64,000 nt of DNA from NCBI RefSeq assembly GCF_036108815.1, contig NZ_CP107985.1, positions 8,925,501 to 8,989,500 on the forward strand, written 5' to 3'. The notes under the pieces are model-generated. The model did not search any database. It was not told the DNA's origin and saw only the letters and a program-made list of their open reading frames with translations. Source of the DNA: Streptomyces sp. NBC_00353 (GTDB taxonomy: Bacteria > Actinomycetota > Actinomycetes > Streptomycetales > Streptomycetaceae). Both the position numbers and the translations under genes were made by a program. This document shows, in pieces, positions 49,048 through 58,140 of the stretch (within the stretch, counting starts at the first letter, position 1; every line of letters begins with the position of its first letter).

Positions 49048-50544
49048 GTGACCGGAGAACCCAACACCCGTCTGTCGGATCTGTTCGGCCTTGCCGGCTG
49101 GTCCAAGGGCGAACTCGCGAGAATGGTGAACCGGCAGGCGGCGGCCATGGGCCACCCGCAGCTGGCCACCGACACCTCGCGCGTGAGGCGCTGGATCGAC
49201 ATGGGGGAGTCCCCCCGCGATCCCGTGCCCGAAGTGCTGGCAGCCCTGTTCACCGAGCGACTCGGTCGTGTCGTGACCATCGAGGACCTCGGGTTCGGCC
49301 GGCGCGGGCGTGTGGGGAAGCGGCAAGAGGTCGGGACGGAACACAATCCCGACGGTCTGCCGTGGGCGCCCGAACGGACGGCAGCGGTCCTCACCGAATT
49401 CACGGGAATGGACCTCATGCTCAACCGACGCGGCTTGGTGAGCGCGGGCGCCGCGCTCGCCGCAGGATCGACCATCACCGGCCCCATGCACGACTGGCTG
49501 CACACCGACCCCGTGTTGGCGGCCGACGCTCCACGGATCGACGACCCCCTCCATGCGGACCCGGCCGGCTTCGACCGGTACGAGGCCGCACCCATCGGAT
49601 CGGAGGAGATCGAAGCGCTCGAACGGTCCGTCGAGGTGTTCCGCGCCTGGGACGCCTCCCGGGGCGGCGGACTCCAGCGCAAGGCGGTCGTGGGCCAGCT
49701 CAACGAGGTGGGCGGCATGCTCGCCTACCGCCACCCCGACCATCTGCAGCGCCGCCTCTGGGGCGTTGCCGCCAACCTCGCCGTGCTCGCCGGATGGATG
49801 TCCCACGACATCGGCCTCGAACCCACCGCCCAGAAGTACTTCGTCATCGCCGCCCATGCGGCACGCGAGGGCGGCGACCGCCCGCGCGCGGGCGAGGCGC
49901 TCTCCCGGGCGGCCCGTCAGATGGTGCACCTGGGCCGTCCCGACGACGCGCTGGACCTGATGAAGCTCGCCAAGTCCGGTTCCGGGGACATGGTGCTGCC
50001 ACGCACCCAGGCGATGCTGCACACCATCGAGGCCTGGGCGCAGGCGTCCATGGGCCGGGGACAGGCCATGCGGCGTACGCTCGGCAAGGCCGAGGAGCTC
50101 TTCGTATCGGACAAGGGCGATGTGCCGCCGCCCAGTTGGATGCAGCTGTTCGACGAGGCGGACCTGCACGGCATGCAGGCCCTGGCGTTCCGCACGCTCG
50201 CCGAGCACGAGCCGTCGGTGGCCGTCATCGCCCAGCGCCACGCCAAGCAGGCCCTGGAACTGCGCGCCAACGGGCGCCAGCGCTCCAAGATCTTCGACTA
50301 CATTTCGCTCGCCTCGGCGTGCTTCATCGCCGACGACCCGGAGCAGGCCGACCGATATGCGCGGCTCGCCCTGGTGACGATGGGGGAGACCTCCTCGCAC
50401 CGAACCTGGGACCGGCTGCGCGAAATGTACCGGCTCACAGGTCAGTTCGCCGGGTACGCGAAGATCGAGGACCTGCGTGAGGAGATCAATCTCGCGATGC
50501 CGCAGAGCTCCGTGATCAAGCGGCCGAGAAGCTCGGAGATCTGA
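49048..50544 (+). CDS. NsdA-like developmental regulator (TPR-like)
   Basis: Start chosen as GTG 49048 (GTGACCGGAGAACCC) after CTGGGGG as weak SD; 498 residues. The N-terminus (NTRLSDLFGLAGWSKGELARMVNRQAAAMGHPQLATDTSRVRRWIDMGESPRDPVPEVLAALFTERLGRVVTIEDLG) is a helix-turn-helix-like module characteristic of NsdA and related Streptomyces sporulation proteins. The rest is helical and TPR-like (RRLWGVAANLAVLAGWMSHDIGLEPTAQKYFVIAAHAAREGG; DYISLASACFIADDPEQADRYARLAL). NsdA-family proteins restrain differentiation and antibiotic production in Streptomyces coelicolor. Whether this is the nsdA orthologue or a paralogue cannot be decided here. Confidence 0.75.
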   Translation: MTGEPNTRLSDLFGLAGWSKGELARMVNRQAAAMGHPQLATDTSRVRRWIDMGESPRDPVPEVLAALFTERLGRVVTIEDLGFGRRGRVGKRQEVGTEHNPDGLPWAPERTAAVLTEFTGMDLMLNRRGLVSAGAALAAGSTITGPMHDWLHTDPVLAADAPRIDDPLHADPAGFDRYEAAPIGSEEIEALERSVEVFRAWDASRGGGLQRKAVVGQLNEVGGMLAYRHPDHLQRRLWGVAANLAVLAGWMSHDIGLEPTAQKYFVIAAHAAREGGDRPRAGEALSRAARQMVHLGRPDDALDLMKLAKSGSGDMVLPRTQAMLHTIEAWAQASMGRGQAMRRTLGKAEELFVSDKGDVPPPSWMQLFDEADLHGMQALAFRTLAEHEPSVAVIAQRHAKQALELRANGRQRSKIFDYISLASACFIADDPEQADRYARLALVTMGETSSHRTWDRLREMYRLTGQFAGYAKIEDLREEINLAMPQSSVIKRPRSSEI

Positions 50545-50718
50545 TCCAGGGGCGCTGCGACGACTGAGCGCCGGTCACCCACCGTCCGGGCACCGCACGA
50601 CACGAGCAGGCGGCTTCCACCTGCGTCCCTGTGCTGTGTCGCACCGGCTGTGCACTCGTGCCCTTCGATCCGACCCGGTCTCACACCTCGACCCGGGCCC
50701 ACATCCCGACCCGGGCTC

Positions 50719-52161
50719 TTACACCCCGATGCGGGCGATCAGCACGCATGCGTCGTCCAGGCGCTCGGTGCCACCGAACTCCTCGACGACCGTCCGTACG
50801 CACTCCTGTGCCGTGCGCGCCTCGGCGAAGCGCGGTGCGAGCGCGAGCAGTGCCTCCGGGCCCGCACCCCGGTCGCTGCGGCGGGTCAGTCCGTCGGTGT
50901 GCAGAACCAGCACATCGCCGGGCAGCAGGGTCACTTCGTCCTGCTCGTACGCCACCGAGGAGGCCGCGCCGAGCAGGACCCCGTCCGGTGACGGCAGAGG
51001 TCGTCCCGCTCCGTTGCGGAACAGCAGCGGTGCGGGGTGGCCGGCCTGTGCCCAGGCGAGCGTGCCGGTCACGGGGTCGAAACGGCAGCACATCGCACTG
51101 CCGAGCGCGGGCTGCACCGAAGCTTCGAGTAATTGGTTGAGGTGGCCCATCAGGGCGCCCGGCTCGATGCCCGCCACCGCCATCCCGCGCAGCGCACCCA
51201 GCAGCATCGCCATGGCCGAGGTGGCCGGGATGCCGTGACCGGTCAGATCGCCGACCGTGAGCAGTGTCCTGCCGTCCGGCAGTTCCAGCGCGTCGTACCA
51301 GTCGCCGCCGATCAGATCACTGGCATGCGAAGGCAGGTAGCGGGCCGCGACATCCAGTGCGCCGGGTCCCTGCTGCGGGAGCAGCAGCGAGCCGCGCCAT
51401 GCGGGGAGTACGGCCTCCTGGAGCTCTACCGCCATCCGGCGTTCGGTCTGGGCCATGTGCTGCTGGCGCCGGAGCGTGTCACCGGTCTGGCGCGCCACGC
51501 GCTGACTGCGCCGCAGCTCGCTGACATCCCGCAGGACGGCCCACATGGAGGCGGTGCAGCCGTCTGCGTCGAGAACGGGCTCGCCCATCATGTGCAGGGT
51601 GCGCATCCGGCCGTCGGCCCGCAGGATGCGGAACTCGCCGTCTATCGGCTTTCCGTCGACCAGACAGTCCGTCACCAGCGTGGTGAGCAGCGGCTGGTCC
51701 TCGAGGAGCAGCACGGACGGAAGCTCGTCGAGCGACAGCGGTCCCGCATCCGGGAGGCGGCCGAAGATCTCGAACAGCTCCTCCGACCAGCTGACCTCGT
51801 CGGTCAGCAGATTCCACTCGGCGCTGCCCACCCGGCTCAGCAGCGACCCGGCCTGCGGATCGGTGGCGGGCTCCTGCTCCGCCCGCTCCGCGTCCTGTGC
51901 CGGCTGCTCCGCGGTCCCGGGCGGCGGTCCTTCCTTGAGCTGACCCAGATGCGTGCCGAGATCGTCGAGATGATGGACCGCCAGCTCACAGAGCGCGCGC
52001 TGCCAGCGCAGCTGCGGATCGTCCTCGTCGACCAGCGCCGCGTCCCGCCGCACGGCATCCACATCTCCGCGCAGCCGACGAGTCCGGTTGATCAACACGT
52101 CGACGGCATCGCGCTCGGGAGGCTGTGGGGCGGGGCGGTCCGCGGACAGATGGGACGGCAT
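50719..52161 (-). CDS. PAS-PP2C (SpoIIE-type) serine phosphatase
   Basis: ATG 52161 (GGAG as SD) gives 480 residues; the frame stays open to ATG 52350. A helical N-terminal part is followed by a PAS domain (about 115-240: LLSRVGSAEWNLLTDEVSWSEELFEIFGRLPD ... FRILRADGRMRTLHMMGEPVLDADG) and a PP2C domain (about 265-480) with metal-binding aspartates in SDLIGGDWYDALELPDGRTLLTVGDLTGHGIPA and DDACVLIARI, and LVLHTDGLTRR. Such proteins dephosphorylate anti-anti-sigma factors in partner-switching networks. The signal sensed by PAS is unknown. Confidence 0.9.
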   Translation of the reverse strand: MPSHLSADRPAPQPPERDAVDVLINRTRRLRGDVDAVRRDAALVDEDDPQLRWQRALCELAVHHLDDLGTHLGQLKEGPPPGTAEQPAQDAERAEQEPATDPQAGSLLSRVGSAEWNLLTDEVSWSEELFEIFGRLPDAGPLSLDELPSVLLLEDQPLLTTLVTDCLVDGKPIDGEFRILRADGRMRTLHMMGEPVLDADGCTASMWAVLRDVSELRRSQRVARQTGDTLRRQQHMAQTERRMAVELQEAVLPAWRGSLLLPQQGPGALDVAARYLPSHASDLIGGDWYDALELPDGRTLLTVGDLTGHGIPATSAMAMLLGALRGMAVAGIEPGALMGHLNQLLEASVQPALGSAMCCRFDPVTGTLAWAQAGHPAPLLFRNGAGRPLPSPDGVLLGAASSVAYEQDEVTLLPGDVLVLHTDGLTRRSDRGAGPEALLALAPRFAEARTAQECVRTVVEEFGGTERLDDACVLIARIGV

Positions 52162-52806
52162 CTCGTACTCCGATACAGGCGCGGCACAACCAGGTCTGAA
52201 AGGGTGGACCGAAGACGACTGTGGCACAGGCGGCGGGAGCCCGTAAGTAGTTTGGCAACACTCGATGCGGTGTTGCTTCTGGCATATGCCACAGGCTGCG
52301 CAGAGCGTCGGTTCTTCGAACAGCCTTGCTTCCCACGGCCGTTGATGCAAGTCATCCGGCGCGTGCGGCCCGCCGCACGCCTGCGCGCGCCCGTTCCTGC
52401 GCGGGTCACCGCACCTGATAGGGGCATATGCGCCGGAGGAGCCTCCGTTGCCGGGGTGACGCCCCGTCGGACCGTGGCCCGGGTTCGCCGGGCTGCGGGC
52501 CCGTCCGTCACGTGTTCACGGCGGCGCTCGCGACGGTGGTCACGGTCTCGGGGCCGGTGCAGGGCCCGACGGTGGGGAGGTCGATGCCCGGATGGAGCGC
52601 GCACGGTGGATCTTCTCGGTCCGTCTTGGGGCCGGGCCTCGATGCCGGGCATTCAAGGCTGGATCACCGCTCGATCCCGGTCCCTCCGGGCGAGTGTCCG
52701 GGACGGGAATGCGGCCCGTCCCCCTCGCGTTACAGCACCAGAACGAAAACGACACCCATTCCCACAAGGAGGGGATGAGGGTCGGTGACAGCGTCCGGAG
52801 GTGCCC
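52162..52806. other. 645-bp intergenic region between the phosphatase and rpmG
   Basis: No gene with family support was found. An in-frame extension of the phosphatase (52162-52350) would add a Cys-rich stretch (LCAACGICQKQHRIECC) but lacks an SD. A perfect palindrome TGGCATATGCCA lies at 52280-52291, about 120 bp before the phosphatase start. Close to rpmG, CGAAAACGA at 52743-52751 resembles one half of a Zur box. Confidence 0.5.
52280..52291. promoter_or_regulatory. Palindrome TGGCATATGCCA upstream of the phosphatase gene
   Basis: A perfect 12-bp palindrome with an outer CTG/CAG pair lies in the expected promoter region of the PAS-PP2C gene. I do not know its binding protein. Confidence 0.35.
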
Positions 52807-52971
52807 ATGGCACGCAGTGAAGCCCGCCCCGTCGTCACTCTGAGGTCGACCGCCGGCACGGGACAGACCTATGTGACACGCAAGAGCCGTCGCAACAACC
52901 CCGACCGGCTGGTCCTGCGCAAGTTCGACCCGGCCGCCGGGCAGCATGTCCTCTTCCGCGAGGAACGCTGA
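52807..52971 (+). CDS. rpmG: 50S ribosomal protein L33, zinc-independent form
   Basis: A 54-residue protein (ARSEARPVVTLRSTAGTGQTYVTRKSRRNNPDRLVLRKFDPAAGQHVLFREER) starts at ATG 52807 with GGAGG as SD. It is L33 without any cysteine, that is the C-minus paralogue that replaces the zinc-ribbon form when zinc is scarce. It is followed 62 bp later by an L31 paralogue of the same type. In Streptomyces such genes are repressed by Zur. Confidence 0.93.
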   Translation: MARSEARPVVTLRSTAGTGQTYVTRKSRRNNPDRLVLRKFDPAAGQHVLFREER

Positions 52972-53033
52972 CCTGTCGGACACGGCCGGCAACGGCAGTC
53001 CGCCCCACTCGTGATGCCAAGGAAGGAACGCAT

Positions 53034-53294
53034 ATGAAGCCCCGCATCCACCCCGTCTCCCGCCCGGTCGTCTTCCGCGACCGCGCCGCGGGGGTCGCCT
53101 TCCTGACCCGGTCGACCGCTGACGCCGATCAGCGCGTGGAGTGGGAGGACGGCAAGAGCTACCCGGTCATCGATGTGGAGACCTCGTCGGCGAGCCACCC
53201 GTTCTACACCGGGACCAACCGGGTGGTGGACACCGCGGGCCGGATCGAGCAGTTCCGGCGCCGCTACGGAACGACGGTGCCCTCCGGGCAGTGA
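53034..53294 (+). CDS. rpmE2: 50S ribosomal protein L31 type B, zinc-independent form
   Basis: The 86-residue protein (KPRIHPVSRPVVFRDRAAGVAFLTRSTADADQRVEWEDGKSYPVIDVETSSASHPFYTGTNRVVDTAGRIEQFRRRYG) starts at ATG 53034 behind GGAAGGAA. It has the type B L31 pattern (HP.y..VvF.D, the SHPFYTG core, and the GR..(Q)F..RYG end) and no cysteines. It should replace zinc-binding L31 on ribosomes under zinc limitation and is probably co-transcribed with the L33 gene. Confidence 0.94.
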   Translation: MKPRIHPVSRPVVFRDRAAGVAFLTRSTADADQRVEWEDGKSYPVIDVETSSASHPFYTGTNRVVDTAGRIEQFRRRYGTTVPSGQ

Positions 53295-53403
53295 AGCCCC
53301 GTGCGACGCGTCACAGTGGGCGGTGTCGATTCCGGGGAACAGGGCGCGATGGTTTATCGTTCACCTATATGTGGATGACGCGCTGAGCGCCCACACCCAA
53401 GCT

Positions 53404-53436
53404 GCCCCGGCTGGATTCCCCCGATCCGGCCGGGGC
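53404..53436. terminator. Terminator after rpmE2
   Basis: A 12-bp stem with one mismatch (53404-53415 with 53425-53436) and a short loop is followed by TTCTC. It separates rpmE2 from the converging DUF1275 gene. Confidence 0.8.
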
Positions 53437-53457
53437 TTCTCGCTGTCCGGCCGTTCC

Positions 53458-54135
53458 TCACCTCCGGGACGGTCGCCCCGGCACCGCCTCGACGAGCAGG
53501 GCACCCGCCGCCAGCGCCGCGGCGACCCAGGCAGCGGCGCCCGGCCAGAGCCGGACCGTCAACGCGGTCGCCGTCGCACCCGCCACGACAGCGATCAGCC
53601 GGCCCATCACCCAGCCGTCCTCGCCACGCAGGGACCGCAGCGCCACCCGCCCGACAAGTGACGTCAGCGTGCCGGTGAAGTAGTTGGTCGGCGTTGCACG
53701 GATCCGGCCCTGAATCCCCATCGCCAGGGAGATCACCGCCAACAGTCCGAGCCGGTCCCCGTCGGACGTTATCAGCTCCAGCCCCCACAGCACGGCGCCC
53801 GCCGTGAGCAGCACCACCTCGACCAGCAGCATCATCGGCAGCCGCCACCGCAGCTCCTCACCCATCCACGCGCCGCACGCGACCCCGCATCCGTACGCAA
53901 CGAGCGCGGTGACGACGCGCAGTGCGACCCCGTGCTCCCCGACACCGGCGGCGGAGCCGCCCAGCAGCACGAGATTGCCGGTCATCACCCCGGCGAAGAC
54001 CTGGCCGACACAGAGGAAGACGAACGCATCCGCCGCCCCGGACGCGGCGGACAGAAGTATCAGCGCCCACTCGCCCCACGGATCGCGCGCGGCATCCGCG
54101 CTGAACCGGCCGGTGGGCACCATGGGAGTGGACAC
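53458..54135 (-). CDS. YoaK/DUF1275 family membrane protein
   Basis: The 225-residue protein has about six transmembrane helices and the DUF1275 signature (ALILLSAASGAADAFVFLCVGQVFAGVMTGNLVLLG; LAMGIQGRIRATPTNYFTGTLTSLVGRVA). The DA..y...g.vF...mTGN motif is conserved. Function of the family is unknown; it is often described as a transporter-like protein. It has no operon partner. Confidence 0.9.
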   Translation of the reverse strand: MSTPMVPTGRFSADAARDPWGEWALILLSAASGAADAFVFLCVGQVFAGVMTGNLVLLGGSAAGVGEHGVALRVVTALVAYGCGVACGAWMGEELRWRLPMMLLVEVVLLTAGAVLWGLELITSDGDRLGLLAVISLAMGIQGRIRATPTNYFTGTLTSLVGRVALRSLRGEDGWVMGRLIAVVAGATATALTVRLWPGAAAWVAAALAAGALLVEAVPGRPSRR

Positions 54136-54338
54136 GCAGCCACCCTAGGGTTCCACTCGGTCAACAGGCACATACGCTTCGCGCGGCTCCACAACTTCCG
54201 CAGCGCCGGTGGGTACACCCGCCGCCGAAGGGTGCACCGTCCGACGGGGGCGGCAGTACCGCTCCACCTCGCTCGGCAACGTCCGGGGCGAGGACGGGTG
54301 GACGAGGACGACATCGTCGCCGGCCCCGCCGGCCTCCG

Positions 54339-55403
54339 TCAGCCCGCCGCGCGTGGCGCGACCGTCGAAAGCACCTGAGTCAGCGCATGCCAGTCGGCGG
54401 TGATGATGCTTGCGTGCCGTCCCGCCAACAGGGCGAGCCGGTCGAGGGCCTGTGCCTGTGTCGGGCTGGTGCCGTCGATGGCGGGCGCCACATTGTGGGC
54501 GTCCGTCATCACGACGAGATACCGGTTCAGGGCGTACCACCCCGTGTCGATGGACCCACCGGCATACGTGGAGGCGTCCCCGTCGAAGACCACGAACCAG
54601 GGCCGGATGCCCGCGTCCGTGTACCGCCCTCTCGGGTCACCGGCCTCGGCCCGGTGCACGGCGGGGAAGGCGGCCGCGTTCCCCAGCCGCCCGGCCGCCG
54701 CGAGGTCGCGGAGGTGGGTGGCGTATTCCCGGTCGGTCCACAGCGTGTCGGCGGGGTTGCCCTCTTCGACGGTCCCGGGGATCAGCTCCACGACGAAGCG
54801 CCCGGCGAGCGCGGACCGGGCGGGCCAGCCGCCGGCCCGTACCGCCTCGTCGAGCGTGGCATGGCCACCGGCCAGATCGGCGGGCCGGAACAGCGCGCTG
54901 CCGAGCTTGTCGGACAGCAGCGTGTCCAGCTGGGCGGGGCCCCGGCCGTTCTTGGCCTGGAAACCGTCCTTGAGTTCGAGCTTCAGCACCACCGGCCGGT
55001 GCCCGGGGTGCGCGTCGTGCCAGGCCCTGATGTCCGCGAGACAACCTGCCAGGTTCTGATTGCGCGCCTTGGTGCGCAGCTGGCTCGCATTCGCGGCATT
55101 CTCGCAGTTGTTGTCGTTGCCGATCGGATTGCTGTGCGAGACCCGCCAGGAACTGCCGAAGACATTGGTCCACACATCGAGCTCGAGAAGCGCCGCACCG
55201 GAGTCGAGTGCGTCGGCGAAGTAGGGATAGGTGTCCTTCTCGTACGCGTTGTGCACACCGACACCGGTGGTCGCCGAGTAGGCGGACTCACCCGTGTCGG
55301 CCGAACGCGCAGATCCGGCGGTCAGTCCGACAGCGAGCAGGCCGGCCGCCGCGGTCGTCAGCCCTCGACGCCATCCGTGTCCCATGTGCCGTCCGTCTCC
55401 CAT
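54339..55403 (-). CDS. Secreted PI-PLC-like phosphodiesterase
   Basis: ATG 55403 (354 residues, GAGGG as SD) is chosen; ATG 55385 and 55418 are alternatives. A signal sequence (GWRRGLTTAAAGLLAVGLTAGSARS) is followed by a TIM-barrel phosphodiesterase of the calcium-dependent PI-PLC type (VGVHNAYEKDTYPYFADALDSGAALLELDVWTNVFGSSWRVSHSNP; RPVVLKLELKDGF; FVVELIPGT; RPWFVVFDGDAS; WHALTQ). The general-base pair His (VGVHNAY, VSHSNP) and the acidic cluster LELDVW are present. It should cleave a phosphodiester of an inositol or glycerol lipid outside the cell. Confidence 0.85.
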   Translation of the reverse strand: MGDGRHMGHGWRRGLTTAAAGLLAVGLTAGSARSADTGESAYSATTGVGVHNAYEKDTYPYFADALDSGAALLELDVWTNVFGSSWRVSHSNPIGNDNNCENAANASQLRTKARNQNLAGCLADIRAWHDAHPGHRPVVLKLELKDGFQAKNGRGPAQLDTLLSDKLGSALFRPADLAGGHATLDEAVRAGGWPARSALAGRFVVELIPGTVEEGNPADTLWTDREYATHLRDLAAAGRLGNAAAFPAVHRAEAGDPRGRYTDAGIRPWFVVFDGDASTYAGGSIDTGWYALNRYLVVMTDAHNVAPAIDGTSPTQAQALDRLALLAGRHASIITADWHALTQVLSTVAPRAAG

Positions 55404-55869
55404 GGCCCTCACCCTCATCGTTGATGCGAACGCGTCAAACGACAGGCACGATAGGAGAGTTGGGTGACGGGCAGGGGTACGGAATCCGGCCGTTCGGGTC
55501 CGACAGCGACGACGGGTCGTCATGCCCGGCCGAACGGCCCGGGTGCTGGGCGTGGTGGACCACGACGGGACCTGCACCGCCCCTCGGTCGTGACCGGTCC
55601 GTGGACCGGATACGGGTCCGGATGCGGCGCACATCTCTGACCGGCTTCGTGCACGGTCCGTCGACTTCAGCGGCCGGGACGAACGGACCGCGACCTGATG
55701 GGTCGGCACGACCTCGTCCGCACCGGGCCGGACGCCACCGTCACCCGGTCGGATGCACCGGCCCCGATCGGCCCGTGACCGATTGCGGGCAGGTTCCCCA
55801 GGGCCCAGCGTGGGGTGATGCCGTGTGTGCCGATGGCGTACGCGTCGTCACCCGCCGAGGAGGAGTGAC
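55404..55869. other. 466-bp intergenic region
   Basis: No gene was recognised. The only structure noted is the palindrome CCGGTCC-GT-GGACCGG (55594-55609), with another GGTCCGG at 55615-55621. It may hold promoters for the divergent PI-PLC-like and DUF4389 genes. Confidence 0.5.
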
Positions 55870-56643
55870 ATGGCTGACGCCCAGTGGACGGGCCCCAGGG
55901 GAGCGGACCTTGGCGAATGGCTGCCCGTTCTGGACCTCGTCGAGCCGCCGAGACAACGGCGACTCACCGTCCTGGTGCGACTCCTCCTGCTGATCCCGCA
56001 CTTCATCGTGTTGTTCTTCCTCCACATCGCGGCCTTCTTCACCGTCATCGTGGGCTGGTTCGCCGCCCTGGTCCTGGGGCGGCTGCCCGAACCGGTCTTC
56101 CGCTTCCTCGCCGGATATCTCGGTTACCGGATGCGGGTCAGCGCGAGCGCGATGCTGCTGATCGACCGCTATCCGCCGTTCACGCTGACCCCGCCACCGG
56201 ACTACCCGGTGCAGATCGAGGTACGGCCGACCGAGCTCAACCGGCTGGCCGTCTTCTTCCGGCTGTTCCTGATGATTCCGGCGGCCGTCGTGCAGGGCCT
56301 CGCCTCGTCGGGCTGGTGGGCACTGTCCTTCATCTGGTGGCTGATCACGCTCGTCCTGGGGCGCATGCCCCGTCCCCTCTTCGAGGCCTCGGCCGCCACA
56401 CTCCGCTACAGCATGCGTTTCGCCGCCTACTTCATGATGCTCACGCCGGCCTACCCCAAGGGGTTCTTCGGTGACGACGCCCTCTCCGTACCGGAGCAGC
56501 AGACGCGTTCTGCCACCCGACCGCTGGTCATGAGCGGTGCAGGGAAGGCCCTGCTGACCCTGTTTCTGATCATCGGAGTGGCCGCCGACATCACTACCTC
56601 CGCGACGACCGCATGGACATCGGACACCACCGACAGTTGGTGA
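55870..56643 (+). CDS. DUF4389 domain membrane protein
   Basis: ATG 55870 follows GAGGAGGAG, an excellent SD. The 257-residue protein has two similar halves, each with a pair of transmembrane helices (RLTVLVRLLLLIPHFIVLFFLHIAAFFTVIVGWFAALVLGRLPEPVFRFLAGYLGYRMRVSASAMLLIDRYPPF and RLAVFFRLFLMIPAAVVQGLASSGWWALSFIWWLITLVLGRMPRPLFEASAATLRYSMRF), typical of DUF4389, plus a C-terminal helix. The internal duplication is clear. Function unknown. Confidence 0.9.
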   Translation: MADAQWTGPRGADLGEWLPVLDLVEPPRQRRLTVLVRLLLLIPHFIVLFFLHIAAFFTVIVGWFAALVLGRLPEPVFRFLAGYLGYRMRVSASAMLLIDRYPPFTLTPPPDYPVQIEVRPTELNRLAVFFRLFLMIPAAVVQGLASSGWWALSFIWWLITLVLGRMPRPLFEASAATLRYSMRFAAYFMMLTPAYPKGFFGDDALSVPEQQTRSATRPLVMSGAGKALLTLFLIIGVAADITTSATTAWTSDTTDSW

Positions 56644-56685
56644 AAGGCCTGGCACAGCTCTCCGGCCAACAGGCATGATCATGCG

Positions 56686-57201
56686 ATGACTTGGACCGCA
56701 CCTGAAGCTCAGCGCACTCCCGGCTCCCTGGTCGCCGGCGAGCGGGAGATGCTCACGGGATATCTCGGCTGGTTCCGCAGCACGCTGCTGCAGAAGTGCG
56801 CCGCCCTGACCGGCGAACAGCTCGCAGAAAGGACTGTTCCGCCGTCCGACCTCACCCTTCTCGGGCTGCTCCGCCATATGGCGAAGGTCGAACGCACCTG
56901 GTTCCGGGAGCGCTTCGCCGGGCAGTTGCTGGACCCGATGTACGACCCGGCCCAGGGCAAGGACGCGGACTTCGAGGACCTGGACCCGGCCCGTGCGGCC
57001 GACGACTATGCCCGCCTGGTCGAGGAGTGCCGTCTCGCGGACGCCGTCATCGCCGATGCGTCGCTCGACGACACCTTCACACATGGCGGCGAGGTCTTCT
57101 CGCTGCGCCTGGTGCATGTCCACATGATCGGGGAGTACGCGCGTCACATCGGCCATGCCGACCTGGTGCGCGAACGCCTCGACGGAGTGACGGGGGACTG
57201 A
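56686..57201 (+). CDS. DinB-family protein (DUF664)
   Basis: The 171-residue protein has the four-helix DinB fold with metal-binding histidines in LGLLRHMAKVERTWFRERF and the C-terminal VHMIGEYARHIGHADLVRERL. Such proteins are thiol-S-transferase-like or metal-dependent hydrolase-like enzymes, sometimes acting with mycothiol. The substrate is unknown. It lies 42 bp after the DUF4389 gene in the same direction. Confidence 0.9.
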   Translation: MTWTAPEAQRTPGSLVAGEREMLTGYLGWFRSTLLQKCAALTGEQLAERTVPPSDLTLLGLLRHMAKVERTWFRERFAGQLLDPMYDPAQGKDADFEDLDPARAADDYARLVEECRLADAVIADASLDDTFTHGGEVFSLRLVHVHMIGEYARHIGHADLVRERLDGVTGD

Positions 57202-57260
57202 GCCGCAGCCCCGTCGCTGCTCGCGGTCACCGCACACGCCGGGGCCGGGCCCGACGGCAC

Positions 57261-57749
57261 CTATCGTTCGCCGTTTCTCTCCAGCAGCCGCTCCACACGG
57301 TCGAACCTCTCGTGAAGCGCCCGAAGCTCGGCGTCGAACACTTCCTCGCCGTGCCGGGCGTAGCGGCGAACCGCCCTGCCCACATGCTGGGCATCCCGCT
57401 CGGCCCGGCCGACGAACCATGTGGCGATGGACGCGGTGACCATGCCGAAGGTGGTGATACCGGCCAGCATCATCACCGAGGCGATCACCCGCCCCCAGAC
57501 GGTCACGGGGTACAGATCCCCGTACCCGACCGTCGTCGCGGTCTCGATGGACCACCAGACGGCTTTGGGGAACGAGGTGATGTTCGCCCCGGGCGCGCCC
57601 TCCTCGGCGGGAACGACCAATGCCGCCCCGGCCAGCAGGACCGCGGCCGTGGCCGACGACACCGACAGGGCGGCCCGGGCATGAAAGGTGCGCCACCACC
57701 GGTTGCTCAACAGACGACCGAGCAGAAGCGCGAAGAACGATTGCTGCAC
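57261..57749 (-). CDS. Potassium channel family protein
   Basis: GTG 57749 is chosen (162 residues, starting VQQSFFALLLGRLL); the longer in-frame start adds a non-homologous 63 residues. The protein has a first membrane helix (ARAALSVSSATAAVLLAGAALVV), the pore helix and selectivity filter SIETATTVGYGDLYPVTVWGR, a second helix (VIASVMMLAGITTFGMVTASIATWFV) and a C-terminal coiled coil (EVFDAELRALHERFDRVERLLERNG) that probably assembles the tetramer. It is a two-helix K+ channel without a ligand domain. Confidence 0.88.
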   Translation of the reverse strand: MQQSFFALLLGRLLSNRWWRTFHARAALSVSSATAAVLLAGAALVVPAEEGAPGANITSFPKAVWWSIETATTVGYGDLYPVTVWGRVIASVMMLAGITTFGMVTASIATWFVGRAERDAQHVGRAVRRYARHGEEVFDAELRALHERFDRVERLLERNGER

Positions 57750-58140
57750 GGGCAGAAACCCCCGGGCTCCAGGCAGAGAGAAGAGTGAGGGCGACGCTAC
57801 CGTCGTACGGGCCCGGTGAGCGGCCTGACACACGCCGGTCCGGTCCGGGAAATCGCGTCCCTGCTCCTCGGTACGGAACCGGCGTGACCAGGCCCGTTCC
57901 CAGCCTTTCCCGCCTGCTGCGGCACAGGGCGCCGCCACCCGCGGCCGACCGTGCTGCCGCTGTTCCCGGTGGCTTCCGGGACGGCCCTGTCGATCGTCAG
58001 CCGGAAGGGACAGGACTCACCGCCGTCTCCGGTTCTGACCGGACAGGTGCGAGGCGAAGAATCGTCAACGCGCTCCGGCGGGCCCGTCCCGACCGTGGTG
58101 AGCGAGAGGTGGCAGGAGCGTTCGGATCTCGCCGGCCGCA
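57750..58140. other. 391-bp intergenic region
   Basis: I see no gene, strong hairpin or repeat here. It separates the start of the potassium channel gene from the stop of the asparagine synthetase gene, both on the minus strand. Confidence 0.5.

Noticed and set aside
52162..52350. N-terminal extension of the phosphatase with a CxxC-like cluster
   Set aside because: No SD precedes ATG 52350, the downstream ATG 52161 has one, and the extension matches no domain known to me; left as an intergenic note.
57750..57938. Longer N-terminus of the potassium channel
   Set aside because: The added residues are Arg/Pro-rich with no membrane character, and channels of this type start close to the first helix.
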